From assembly GCF_003072505.1 (NCBI RefSeq), contig NZ_NTGB01000001.1:2483622-2547621 (forward strand): a stretch of 64,000 nucleotides of DNA, given 5' to 3'. Shown here piece after piece: positions 7,608 through 14,901 of the stretch. A program made the translations under genes and the position numbers. The notes under the pieces are model-generated. The model had not been told where the DNA came from, made no database searches, and saw only the letters and a program-made list of their open reading frames with translations. The DNA comes from Polynucleobacter rarus. GTDB lineage: Bacteria; Pseudomonadota; Gammaproteobacteria; Burkholderiales; Burkholderiaceae. Every line of letters begins with the position of its first letter. Within the stretch, counting starts at the first letter, position 1.

Positions 7608-7735
7608 CAAATATCAACTTTTCCGTTGTATTCCTTGAAGTTACTAAATCCCTTTAAACCTTTATTTTTATTGGCTTTCTTAGTTATTCTTACTATTTTA
7701 AGTATTCCTTTAAATTCCTCTAAATGCTATAATTT

Positions 7736-7757
7736 TGCTTACATAGTGCTTACATGG
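7736..7757 (+). repeat. integrase arm-type site, left
   Basis: Two tandem copies of GTGCTTACAT-like units (TGCTTACATAGTGCTTACAT plus GG). The identical 22 bases occur at 14776-14797 near the other end. The site ends 7 bases before the integrase start, so binding may also repress int. Confidence 0.75.
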
Positions 7758-7764
7758 AGTGTAA

Positions 7765-9090
7765 ATGTCTAATTCTAGTAATTTTACCATTGGCAAAATT
7801 AACAAAATGGTTTGTCCACCTGATAAACAACAAGTAATTTATTGGGATTCTAATAACTCTGGTTACTTTGGGATTAGGGTTACTCAATCTCAAGTTAAAT
7901 CTTTTATTATTCAAACGAGATTAAATAAACAAACCATTAGAAAAACTATTGGGAATGTAAACCAATTAACAATTAAAGACGCCCTAGAAATTGCTCAAAC
8001 AAAGTTACTTGAAATTAAAAAGGGAAATGATCCCAGAATTGCAGATGAACAGGCTATTGCAAAAATACAGATAGATAAAGCCAAAAGTAAAAATGGGTTA
8101 CTTGTTTGGGATGAATATATTAAATGGGGTAAGGTTCGAGGTAAAAGAGGAAATCAACCTTGGGGTTCACGCCATGCCCAAGAACATGAAAACATGGTAC
8201 GTATTGGAGGTAAGGTTCTCTCCAGAGGGGTAAGAACAGGACAGTCTAAAATTCAAGCTAATGGGGTTTTATATGATTTACTAAACCAACCATTAAAGGA
8301 AATAACCAGAGATAAAGTAGAACAATGGCTTGAGTCCTATTTAGATCGACCAGCAACTGCAAGGCTAGGCTTAGCCCTTCTTAATGCTTTTTTTACATGG
8401 CTTAGTAATCATAAAGAATATAAGAACGCCATTCATCTTGATGCCTGTTCAAAATTATTAATTAACATCCCAGCATCCAAGCCAAGAAAAGACTCATTAC
8501 AAAAGCAACAGTTAAAAGTTTGGTTTGATCATATCAACCGAGGTAAAAATAAAGTTACGAAAGCTTACTTACAAATACTTGTCCTCTCTGGTGCAAGACG
8601 AAATGAACTTGCAACTCTTAAATGGGAGAATATTGATCTAGTCTGGTATGAAGGCGTTATTAAAGATAAATGGAGTGGCACTAGAGCATTTTCAATTACT
8701 CCTTATATGGCGAAACTACTTCAAGATTTACCAAAAGAAAACGAATATGTTTTTTTTAGTCCAACCTCTAAATCTGGTTATCTTGAAGAACCTAGATATG
8801 CTTTAGAAAGTGCCAATAGAAATGCTGGTATTCCTCATTTAACTATTCATGGTTTACGAAGAACTTTTAAAAATATGTCTGAATGGGTAGAAACGCCTGT
8901 TGGTATTGCATCTCAAATTATGGGGCATGAACCTAGTGGAACTGCTGAAAAACACTATACAGACCGACCAATTGATTTATTAAGGCTATGGCATACCAAG
9001 ATTGAAAAGTTCATTCTTGATGAAGCTGGAATTGTTCAACCTACTCTGGATGAATTGAAAGAACAAAGAATATTAAGATTAGTTAAATAA
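7765..9090 (+). CDS. tyrosine recombinase/integrase of the element
   Basis: A 441-residue phage-type integrase that cuts and rejoins DNA at the tRNA-Thr att site. The N-terminal 90 residues look like the DUF4102 arm-binding domain (GYFGIRVTQSQVKSFIIQTR ... TIGNVNQLTIKDALEIA). A core-binding domain covers about 110-250 and the catalytic domain about 255-410, with SGARRNELATLKW (first Arg), HGLRRTF (His/Arg) and GHEPSGTAEKHY (His and nucleophile Tyr). All catalytic residues are present, so the element may still be mobile. It is transcribed away from the left att site. Confidence 0.95.
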   Translation: MSNSSNFTIGKINKMVCPPDKQQVIYWDSNNSGYFGIRVTQSQVKSFIIQTRLNKQTIRKTIGNVNQLTIKDALEIAQTKLLEIKKGNDPRIADEQAIAKIQIDKAKSKNGLLVWDEYIKWGKVRGKRGNQPWGSRHAQEHENMVRIGGKVLSRGVRTGQSKIQANGVLYDLLNQPLKEITRDKVEQWLESYLDRPATARLGLALLNAFFTWLSNHKEYKNAIHLDACSKLLINIPASKPRKDSLQKQQLKVWFDHINRGKNKVTKAYLQILVLSGARRNELATLKWENIDLVWYEGVIKDKWSGTRAFSITPYMAKLLQDLPKENEYVFFSPTSKSGYLEEPRYALESANRNAGIPHLTIHGLRRTFKNMSEWVETPVGIASQIMGHEPSGTAEKHYTDRPIDLLRLWHTKIEKFILDEAGIVQPTLDELKEQRILRLVK

Positions 9091-9158
9091 AAGTTATCCC
9101 TAGCCTAGCCTGACGAGGTGAAAACCAAGAACCTTCCTTGGTCGGCTTAGGGGTTCTA

Positions 9159-9869
9159 ATGAAGGGCATATTGAAGGCTATGCTTATGAATAATCATGAC
9201 AATTCTGAAGATTATTGGAAATGGATTAAAGAATCCTCAAATAACTTTGAAGATGCCAAAAAAAGTGACAACTTGGAGATTCAAAAATTATTATCTGATA
9301 AATATAAATTTATTAATTGGGATTATTGGCTTGATTTTATATTCGTAGAGGATTGGATTGCAGTAGCCTTAAGTTTAGGTATTAATCCAGAATTCATTAA
9401 TAGGTATCCGAATAATCAAGCTTCTAAATTTGATTACCATATTTTTGGTGGCAGTCCGAGTGACAAAATACAATTTGCTGATAGGTTAGACATTCTTCAA
9501 AATAATAAACATTCCTCTAGACTGTCTTTAGGATTAAGTAATATTTTGCTTAAAAATTTTGTGGAATGGGCTATTACTAAAAATTCATTCAAGAATATGC
9601 CCCCAGAGTTGTTGTCTTTACTAAAGCCAAAAGATGCCTCGCTATCCGAAGTATTAGCTTCAGACAACGAAAGTAAAATATTTCTTAGAGAACGCAATTA
9701 TTCTGAATTTTTAAATGAAAAAATAACGCATGGAACTTGGGATAAATGTGCAGAATCCTATGGTATTTCTAGGCAACGATATAACAATTATAGAAAATTT
9801 GCTGAAAATAGAGATCATCCAAAAAGTTTAAATACTCATATTTTTAGCAATAAAGGTAAGCGAAATTGA
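9159..9869 (+). CDS. hypothetical protein with possible C-terminal HTH
   Basis: About 236 residues from the ATG at 9159, which has AGGGG before it; ATGs at 9138 and 9186 are alternatives. I do not recognise the family. The N-terminal part is acidic and Trp-rich (YWKWIKESSNNFEDA, NWDYWLDFIFVEDW). Near the C terminus, WDKCAESYGISRQRYNNY looks like a helix-turn-helix. It lies between the integrase and the AlpA-like gene, where satellite elements often keep regulatory genes, so a DNA-binding regulatory role is possible. Confidence 0.6.
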   Translation: MKGILKAMLMNNHDNSEDYWKWIKESSNNFEDAKKSDNLEIQKLLSDKYKFINWDYWLDFIFVEDWIAVALSLGINPEFINRYPNNQASKFDYHIFGGSPSDKIQFADRLDILQNNKHSSRLSLGLSNILLKNFVEWAITKNSFKNMPPELLSLLKPKDASLSEVLASDNESKIFLRERNYSEFLNEKITHGTWDKCAESYGISRQRYNNYRKFAENRDHPKSLNTHIFSNKGKRN

Positions 9870-9990
9870 TTTGCATTTGATTTTCACTTTATTTGCACTA
9901 TAAATAATAGTTATTGATATTACTAAGAATTTCTCTATGAATTAAATTTGCAGAATTTGCATCTTGTTGCAAAAGGATTTGCAAAATTCT
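9870..9990. promoter_or_regulatory. cluster of TTTGCA repeats upstream of the AlpA-like gene
   Basis: TTTGCA occurs at 9870, 9892, 9947, 9956 and 9978, with a GTTGCA at 9966. The last four lie 9 to 12 bases apart, close to one helical turn. Together they could be binding sites for the AlpA-like protein or another element-coded factor, or iterons of a replication origin for the nearby primase-helicase genes. No single reading is proven. Confidence 0.5.
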
Positions 9991-10027
9991 AATGACCATA
10001 CCAACTTAAAAAGAAAGGTATGGAATT

Positions 10028-10246
10028 ATGAGTAATTCATTAAAACAGTTATTTAAAGAGGGTTCTTTCCCAGAGGTTGTATCAACTGAGGTATTTGCCC
10101 AAGCCATTAACAGGAGTCCTCAAACAGTCCGTAAATGGCATTGTTTAGATTGCGCCCCAATGGGGATTAGACCAATAAAAATAAATGGGAGATTATCTTG
10201 GAGAGTAAGTGATATTCAGAAATTATTGGAAGGTGCAACTTTATGA
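10028..10246 (+). CDS. AlpA/excisionase-like helix-turn-helix protein
   Basis: A 72-residue single-domain HTH protein of the MerR/AlpA-like winged-helix type. VSTEVFAQAINRSPQTVRKWHC is the helix-turn-helix, followed by the wing (IKINGRLSWRVSDIQKLL). Such proteins act as excision factors or activators of int in satellites and genomic islands. AAAGAAAGG lies before the start. The stop overlaps the start of the next small ORF (ATGA), which implies coupling to the primase-helicase genes. Confidence 0.82.
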   Translation: MSNSLKQLFKEGSFPEVVSTEVFAQAINRSPQTVRKWHCLDCAPMGIRPIKINGRLSWRVSDIQKLLEGATL

Positions 10247-10407
10247 CCTACCAAATAAAAAAGCCAACCTCTGACAATTGGCTTTCTCATAAATACACTT
10301 ACAAGACTATCATAAAACAAGCCATTATTAAATTGGCTATTCATGGCTTACTTCCAATCAGCTTTACAACTTGGTTAATCAAGTTTGCGAGGTTATGCTA
10401 TGAATAA
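10243..10407 (+). CDS. small 54-residue protein overlapping both neighbours
   Basis: An ORF of 54 residues that starts inside the AlpA-like stop (ATGA at 10243-10246) and ends 8 bases into the primase gene (primase ATG at 10400). It fills the 153-base space between them without a gap, the pattern of translationally coupled genes. The sequence is basic and ends in a hydrophobic-aromatic stretch (LLPISFTTWLIKFARL). I do not recognise it. A short hairpin with arms GCCAA/TTGGC lies inside. Confidence 0.6.
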   Translation: MTYQIKKPTSDNWLSHKYTYKTIIKQAIIKLAIHGLLPISFTTWLIKFARLCYE

Positions 10408-11218
10408 TTTCTATGACTTCATTCAAAACCTAGGTTATGAGCCTAATAGCGAAATCATCCCAAATAAGTTTATTCGATTTGGTAAAAATAAAAGTGTATC
10501 GGCTAAATTGTTTGCTGATGGACAAGGTGGTTATTTAAAGGATTGGCGATCTGGTGATAAACATTTTTGGTTTGCTAATGATTTTAAGAATTTATCTTCG
10601 ATAGAAAGAAAGACCAGACATGATGAAATAGAACGCATTAAACAGGCTCATGAGATGAAACAAGCCCAAATCTATAAAGAGGTAGGCATTAAATCAAAAG
10701 AACTCTTTATGAGTTCTCAAGACGCCTTAGTAAGCCATCCCTATCTTCTTAGAAAGAAAGTTAAACCTTTTGACATTAGGCAACAAGGAAATAATCTTTT
10801 GATCCCTGTTTGTTCAGTTCTTGGCGAATTCCAATCCATTCAATTCATCAATCAACAAGGGGATAAATGGTTCTCTAAAGGTGGTATATCAAAAGGTGGA
10901 TGTCACTTTATTGGTGAAATTTCGATGAGTAAACCTATATATATTGCTGAAGGTTATGCTACTACCTACTCGGTGTATGAAGATACAGGGTGCTTATCTA
11001 TTGTGGCTTTTAACGCCATGAATCTAGTGCCTGTAGCAGTTGAGCTAAGAAAACACCTACCAGACATTGAAATCATTATTGCAGGTGATAGTGACCAGAC
11101 AGGTAAACATTATGCTGAATTAGCATCTAAAACTGTTAATGGTTCAACTTCATTCCCACCCTTTACAGAGAACCAACAAGGAACAGATTGGAATGACTAC
11201 TTCAAGGGGGTGTCGTAA
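10400..11218 (+). CDS. Toprim-domain primase-like protein
   Basis: About 272 residues from the ATG at 10400; an upstream TTG at 10385 is less likely. The C-terminal half has a Toprim domain: IAEGYATTYS carries the catalytic Glu and IIIAGDSDQTGKHYA the Asp-x-Asp. The N-terminal region (GGYLKDWRSGDKHFWF) matches the segment before the Toprim domain in plasmid and phage primases. It would make RNA primers for element replication. Its stop overlaps the helicase start (TAATG), so the pair is coupled. This is the standard primase-helicase pair of P4-like and plasmid-like elements. Confidence 0.88.
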   Translation: MNNFYDFIQNLGYEPNSEIIPNKFIRFGKNKSVSAKLFADGQGGYLKDWRSGDKHFWFANDFKNLSSIERKTRHDEIERIKQAHEMKQAQIYKEVGIKSKELFMSSQDALVSHPYLLRKKVKPFDIRQQGNNLLIPVCSVLGEFQSIQFINQQGDKWFSKGGISKGGCHFIGEISMSKPIYIAEGYATTYSVYEDTGCLSIVAFNAMNLVPVAVELRKHLPDIEIIIAGDSDQTGKHYAELASKTVNGSTSFPPFTENQQGTDWNDYFKGVS

Positions 11219-12309
11219 TGAGTATTGTGAAATTAAACGCCCAAAAGCCCATACCAGATGGTGTTGTATTAACAAAGGCAAGTGATATGGTAAGTAAGTC
11301 AATTGATTGGATTTGGTTTGATTGGTTAGCTAGAGGAAAACTTCATATCTTGGCTGGTTCACCATCTACAGGAAAAACTACACTAACTATGAGTATTGCG
11401 TCAATCATTTCTACAGGTGGAAATTTTCCTGATGGAAAACCATCAAAATATTGTGGTGATGTGATTATTTATACAAGCGAAGATTCCCCAGAAGATACTT
11501 TAAAACCAAGGTTGGAATTGATGGGTGCTAACTTAGATAGAATTCATTTCATCTCAGAGTTTCGCGAGAATGGGGAAAAAGTAAGTTTTAATCCATCCAT
11601 GCACTTTAATAAATTATCTGAACAGATTGAAATAATCAATCAAGGTGGTGGTAATGTTCTTCTTCTTGTAGTAGATCCCATAGTAACCGCCATCAAAGGC
11701 GATATGAATCAAGCTAATGGAGTTAGGGCAGGATTACAACCATTGGTTGATTTGGGAAATAATTATCAACTTGCAACTCTTGGTATTTCTCATTTTGGGA
11801 AAGGAACTCAGGGTAGGGATACTGTCGAAAGAGTTTTGGGTTCACAAGCTTTTGGTGCATCATCTAGGATTGTTTGGGCAGTTGCTAAGAGTTCTAATGG
11901 TGAACGAGTTTTAGTCCACCCAAAAAATAATATTGGCACTGAAAATGGTGGGTTTTCTTATACAGTTGAAGTTTCCGATTTAAATGGTTGTGATGTTACC
12001 GAAATTGTTTGGGGCAACTGGTTGGATGGTCATGCAAGAGAAATTCTAATCCAATATGAAACCATTGAAGACGATGGAAATAAAGAAAAGAAAAGTGCTT
12101 TAGAGGAAGCAAAGGATTTTTTAAGAGAAATACTTGCATTCCAAGATGTTCCTGTTAAAGATATTCAAGAGGAAGCTAAGGCAAATATGATTTCAGATGC
12201 GACTTTAATTCGAGCCAGAAATGCCCTAGGAATAAAAACTAAAAAAGGTGGCATGAAAGAGGGTTGGCTATGTTGCAAGATTGAAAGTAAAACCTATCAA
12301 ATTGATTAA
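11218..12309 (+). CDS. RepA-like AAA ATPase/replicative helicase
   Basis: A 363-residue RecA-fold ATPase resembling the hexameric helicase RepA of plasmid RSF1010 (AAA_25 type). The Walker A motif GSPSTGKTT is at about residues 47-55 and Walker B VLLLVVDPI follows near 145. SHFGKGTQGRDTVERVLGS is the family's later conserved region. The C-terminal 90 residues look like a winged-helix domain (VKDIQEEAKANMISDATLIRA). With the primase it forms a replication module. No initiator or origin-binding protein is evident apart from the unknown HTH proteins. Confidence 0.9.
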   Translation: MSIVKLNAQKPIPDGVVLTKASDMVSKSIDWIWFDWLARGKLHILAGSPSTGKTTLTMSIASIISTGGNFPDGKPSKYCGDVIIYTSEDSPEDTLKPRLELMGANLDRIHFISEFRENGEKVSFNPSMHFNKLSEQIEIINQGGGNVLLLVVDPIVTAIKGDMNQANGVRAGLQPLVDLGNNYQLATLGISHFGKGTQGRDTVERVLGSQAFGASSRIVWAVAKSSNGERVLVHPKNNIGTENGGFSYTVEVSDLNGCDVTEIVWGNWLDGHAREILIQYETIEDDGNKEKKSALEEAKDFLREILAFQDVPVKDIQEEAKANMISDATLIRARNALGIKTKKGGMKEGWLCCKIESKTYQID

Positions 12310-12349
12310 AAGTCACCGAAGGTGGTCAAAAAAGCCGAAGATGGTCATA

Positions 12350-12448
12350 CTATTTTAATGAGCATCTTCGCAAAAGTTGAGTATCTTCATTAGCTAGTTC
12401 TTGTAATTTAGCTTTGTCTAATTCTTGCAAGTTTACGTTTTGTTGCAA
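12350..12448 (-). CDS. possible 32-residue peptide
   Basis: A TTG-started frame with GGAGAG at a good distance, beginning right after the stop of the gene at 12452. The peptide is helical and Gln/Leu-rich (NVNLQELDKAKLQELANED). It could be real or a chance frame; nothing else supports it. Confidence 0.25.
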   Translation of the reverse strand: MQQNVNLQELDKAKLQELANEDTQLLRRCSLK

Positions 12449-12451
12449 TTG

Positions 12452-12724
12452 TTACTCTCCAAGATAATCTCCCATTATAGATTTACATGCCAACATGATT
12501 TTTATAACAGCTGAAGTTTCAAAAAGTCCTTTATGATTCCAGAATTCATCGTTTGATATTTCTATAGTTATTTTCCTCCAATTTGTTGAAACTTCAATTG
12601 AGTGTATACCTTCTACATTCTTTAATAAGCCATTGTTTATTATCGTTGATACAAATGGGTTAATATCGTAAATTCTATTTTTTATAGCGTTAGTTCTCTT
12701 GAAATAATCAACATTTTTACTCAT
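12452..12724 (-). CDS. hypothetical protein
   Basis: About 90 residues from the ATG at 12724, preceded by AAGG with 8-base spacing; an upstream open frame of 23 codons looks untranslated. No family recognised. The middle shows alternating strands (IHSIEVSTNWRKITIEIS) and the end a helix (SAVIKIMLACKSIMGDYL). It stands alone on the minus strand between the helicase and the cargo operon. Confidence 0.5.
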   Translation of the reverse strand: MSKNVDYFKRTNAIKNRIYDINPFVSTIINNGLLKNVEGIHSIEVSTNWRKITIEISNDEFWNHKGLFETSAVIKIMLACKSIMGDYLGE

Positions 12725-13040
12725 AAACATCACCTTACCCAAGGTATTAAATCTCTCGAGTCCTTCTCCCCACAAACCTCTTTGAGGCTCCATCCATAAA
12801 GATTTTTACGCTTAGGCTCATTATTAAGTATTACCTTTTTCTCAAGGTTATATTCCATTAAGATCTCCAGAACTTATTTTTCGTAATTTATTATTCTTAA
12901 ATTATGATGAATACCACCAATTATTTGCCATAGAAACGAATTAGAAACATTAACTCTTTGCAAAACATGAAGTTTTTATAAGAAGTTCAATATATTTCTT
13001 TTTCATGTGAGCAGTTAGTAGTCCTATACCTAATTTACCC
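12725..13040. other. 316 bp with no supported gene
   Basis: AT-rich DNA between the small hypothetical gene and the HTH gene. I see no ORF with a good start and no strong hairpin here. It probably holds the promoter of the gene at 12452-12724. Confidence 0.5.
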
Positions 13041-13340
13041 TTACACTCCAAACCTTATCTTTGGGATTCCACTTCTCAACTCTATTCTAGCTATACTTGA
13101 TTGCATATATCTAGGTTCTTCTGATATTCTCATCAACATTCTACTTAGCCTAATTTGTGCTACTTCACCAAATTCAGCACGTTCACCCTTGATGAACTTA
13201 TAGAGAGTCTGGCGAGAGATCCCAGCAGTTTCAGCTAGTTCTGACATAGTTGGTATATCATCACCCATTGACAAGCGTTTCTGATGCCATTTAAGGGCTT
13301 CTTGAATTTGTTTGATTGATAGCGTAAATATTGATAACAT
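13041..13340 (-). CDS. helix-turn-helix DNA-binding protein
   Basis: A 99-residue protein with a clear HTH at about residues 31-52 (MSELAETAGISRQTLYKFI) and a basic tail. It is the last gene of a three-gene minus-strand operon; its ATG overlaps the stop of the preceding gene (TAATG). It may regulate the operon or the element. An exact family cannot be named. Confidence 0.7.
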   Translation of the reverse strand: MLSIFTLSIKQIQEALKWHQKRLSMGDDIPTMSELAETAGISRQTLYKFIKGERAEFGEVAQIRLSRMLMRISEEPRYMQSSIARIELRSGIPKIRFGV

Positions 13341-14011
13341 TAATATATTATTTTTGCAAGTCCATCATTTATTCTTAGATTAACGTTTGCTATATAACTT
13401 CTATAAGCTTCTAAAAACTCGGATGTTACCTGAAGATCATAAGATGAGATTGTTTTTTTATCGATAGCGCAATTTTTTATATCCTCTGTAGTTTCTGCTA
13501 ATTGTTTTAATAATAAATTATTAACCTTTACCTCATATTCTCTTTTAATAACGATTCTCCAAATAGTATCTTTTTGAACACATCTCATATATTGAGCTAA
13601 ATCACCATCCGGAGAGGGGCAATATCGCGCTCTAACTTGCTTTGAGTGTTCTAATTTATTAGCTATTCTTCTCTCTTCTTTTTGTATAAACTCGTCAATA
13701 TCAGAAATTTGTCTTACTAAACTTCTCAATATTTGAAGTGATTCCTCAGATAATTTTGAATTCATATTCGTAGATAAATTACAACGGACTTTGATTTCGA
13801 GTAATTTATTTAATCCTTTTTTTTGTAAATCACGCCTATCTGATAATTCCTCTTCGATAATATTTTTTATACCATTCTCTTTATCAATCATTTCATTCAA
13901 GAAATCCCTTGCATAGCTTTGAGTATCTAGGGCAAACACATTTAAAGCCAAAAAAAAACCAATTAAACAAGATAAAACTTTAGATCTAAGGAATTTATTG
14001 TTTAGGGACAT
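13340..14011 (-). CDS. exported helical protein of unknown function
   Basis: About 223 residues from the ATG at 14011; the open frame extends further but only as an overlap with the upstream gene. A signal peptide is visible (KVLSCLIGFFLALNVFA). The mature part is strongly helical and charged with three to four Cys (IKVRCNLS, RARYCPSPDG, YMRCVQKD, IKNCAIDKK), suggesting disulfides in the periplasm. It overlaps the stop of the preceding exported-protein gene by 17 bases, so the two are probably made together. No known family. This is element cargo. Confidence 0.6.
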   Translation of the reverse strand: MSLNNKFLRSKVLSCLIGFFLALNVFALDTQSYARDFLNEMIDKENGIKNIIEEELSDRRDLQKKGLNKLLEIKVRCNLSTNMNSKLSEESLQILRSLVRQISDIDEFIQKEERRIANKLEHSKQVRARYCPSPDGDLAQYMRCVQKDTIWRIVIKREYEVKVNNLLLKQLAETTEDIKNCAIDKKTISSYDLQVTSEFLEAYRSYIANVNLRINDGLAKIIY

Positions 14012-14321
14012 AGACCTTTTTTCCATTGTCATTAATATAGTATTGACCACCTTGTGGGCCTGTATAGACTGGTCTACCACCACCATAATCACGAGCTTCT
14101 GAAGAATAATCTCTTGCCCTAGTTCCATCTGATCCAGAGTAGGGATTAGAGTTGCCTTGAGTTGAGTAGTTATTCCAATTAGTCGAATCTGGCGATGATT
14201 TGGTATAGCCATTTACGTAAGTGCCATCTTTTTTGGTGTATCCATTCACATATGTGTCTGCATTTGCAAAAGAACCATAAAGACAAGAAAAAACACTAAG
14301 TGATAAAAGTAATTTCTTCAT
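13995..14321 (-). CDS. small exported protein with repeated YVNGYTK and YTGPxGGxYYIN motifs
   Basis: 108 residues from the ATG at 14321, which has GGGGGA before it. A signal peptide (KLLLSLSVFSCLYGSFANA) is followed by two TYVNGYTK repeats and a Tyr/Asn/Ser-rich middle. The C-terminal motif PVYTGPQGGQYYINDNG plus GKKVYV resembles the short basic adaptor motif first described in chlorella-virus proteins and also found in bacterial secreted proteins. It is the first gene of the cargo operon and diverges from the XRE gene. Confidence 0.65.
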   Translation of the reverse strand: MKKLLLSLSVFSCLYGSFANADTYVNGYTKKDGTYVNGYTKSSPDSTNWNNYSTQGNSNPYSGSDGTRARDYSSEARDYGGGRPVYTGPQGGQYYINDNGKKVYVPKQ

Positions 14322-14396
14322 ACAATCCCCCATTGATATGCAACTACTATAACTAATTCCTACTACAGTGGGAAGACTTTATAGGCTTTGGCATCA

Positions 14397-14420
14397 AAAA
14401 TCCCTAATCAGGGGGATTTC
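14397..14420 (+). promoter_or_regulatory. hairpin covering the ribosome site of the XRE gene
   Basis: AAATCCC (14398-14404) can pair with GGGATTT (14413-14419), which includes the GGGGG ribosome site just before the ATG at 14421. In the mRNA this would limit translation of the regulator. Confidence 0.4.
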
Positions 14421-14657
14421 ATGGAAGTATCAAAGGCTTTTGGGATTGCGTTAAGAAAACTAAGGATTTCAAAAGGACTAACGCAAGAACAGTTAGGTTT
14501 TGAGGCTGATTTAAGACGAACCTTTATTAGTTCATTAGAGCTTGGGGAAAAAAAGCCATCTTTAGAAACTATCTATCAATTAGCTATTGCTTTAGATTTG
14601 CCGATGTCTAGATTATTGAAACTCGTAGAAAAAGAAATCGAGATTTCCAAAAAGTAA
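14421..14657 (+). CDS. XRE-family transcriptional regulator
   Basis: A 78-residue single-domain Cro/CI-like regulator. The HTH covers about residues 10-64 (LRKLRISKGLTQEQLGF ... RTFISSLELGEKKPSLETI). The ATG at 14421 has GGGGG 5 bases upstream and gives the standard size. It diverges from the cargo operon, and is the best candidate for the element's maintenance repressor. Confidence 0.85.
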   Translation: MEVSKAFGIALRKLRISKGLTQEQLGFEADLRRTFISSLELGEKKPSLETIYQLAIALDLPMSRLLKLVEKEIEISKK

Positions 14658-14775
14658 TTTTTTTTGGGATGGTGCTAGTTAAGGCACCCCTCGTCATTAA
14701 GACCAAACCCAAATCAATTTTGCCAATCAAATAACCATCACTTTAGGGTTAAAAATGGGGTAAATTACCCTTTGG

Positions 14776-14797
14776 TGCTTACATAGTGCTTACATGG
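14776..14797 (+). repeat. integrase arm-type site, right
   Basis: Identical over 22 bases to 7736-7757 and again a tandem of two GTGCTTACAT units. It lies 53 bases inside the right att repeat. Two matching arms around a tRNA core are what a lambda-type integrase needs. Confidence 0.75.
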
Positions 14798-14805
14798 TAA
14801 GCCAT

Positions 14806-14847
14806 AAAGAAAAAGGGCTTGAAGTCCAATGACCGCAAACCCTTTAT
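14806..14847 (-). terminator. element-supplied terminator for tRNA-Thr
   Basis: Just past the tRNA 3' end on the minus strand, AAAGGGTTTG pairs with CAAGCCCTTT (one G-U pair), followed by TTCTTTAT. It replaces the native terminator that integration moved to 7515-7552. Confidence 0.6.
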
Positions 14848-14850
14848 TTA

Positions 14851-14901
14851 TTTGGTGCCCCATGTCCGACTCGAACAGACCACCTACTGATTACAAATCA
14901 G
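14851..14901. repeat. attachment site, right copy (inside intact tRNA-Thr)
   Basis: 51 bases identical to 7557-7607. The element rebuilds the tRNA at this end, where the 5' half of the tRNA remains. Confidence 0.93.

Larger units (their letters stand above)
7435..7764. other. 330 bp without a gene: terminator, att site and integrase arm site
   Basis: The stretch holds the stranded tRNA terminator, the 51 bp copy of the tRNA-Thr 3' half (attachment site) and one integrase arm-type site just upstream of the integrase gene. No convincing gene is seen. Confidence 0.7.
7557..14901. mobile_element. integrative element in tRNA-Thr(TGT), about 7.3 kb, with primase-helicase module
   Basis: The ends are 51 bp perfect direct repeats of the tRNA-Thr 3' half (7557-7607 and 14851-14901); the right copy is part of the intact tRNA. 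Inside lie a tyrosine integrase, an unknown 237-residue protein, an AlpA-like regulator, a 54-residue ORF, a Toprim primase, a RepA-like hexameric helicase, small unknown genes, a cargo operon for two exported proteins and an HTH protein, and a divergent XRE regulator. Both ends also share a 22-base integrase arm-type site. The content resembles small P4/PICI-like satellites or integrated replicons. No capsid, terminase, relaxase or known defence gene is seen. Confidence 0.9.

Noticed and set aside
7557..7632. A second tRNA-Thr gene
   Set aside because: Only the 3' 51 bases match; after the anticodon stem the sequence departs and cannot form a D-arm or acceptor stem. It is an attachment site.
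13340..14212. A 290-residue protein using the longest frame
   Set aside because: The first 67 codons overlap the exported protein gene in another frame and look random. A signal peptide begins right at the ATG at 14011.
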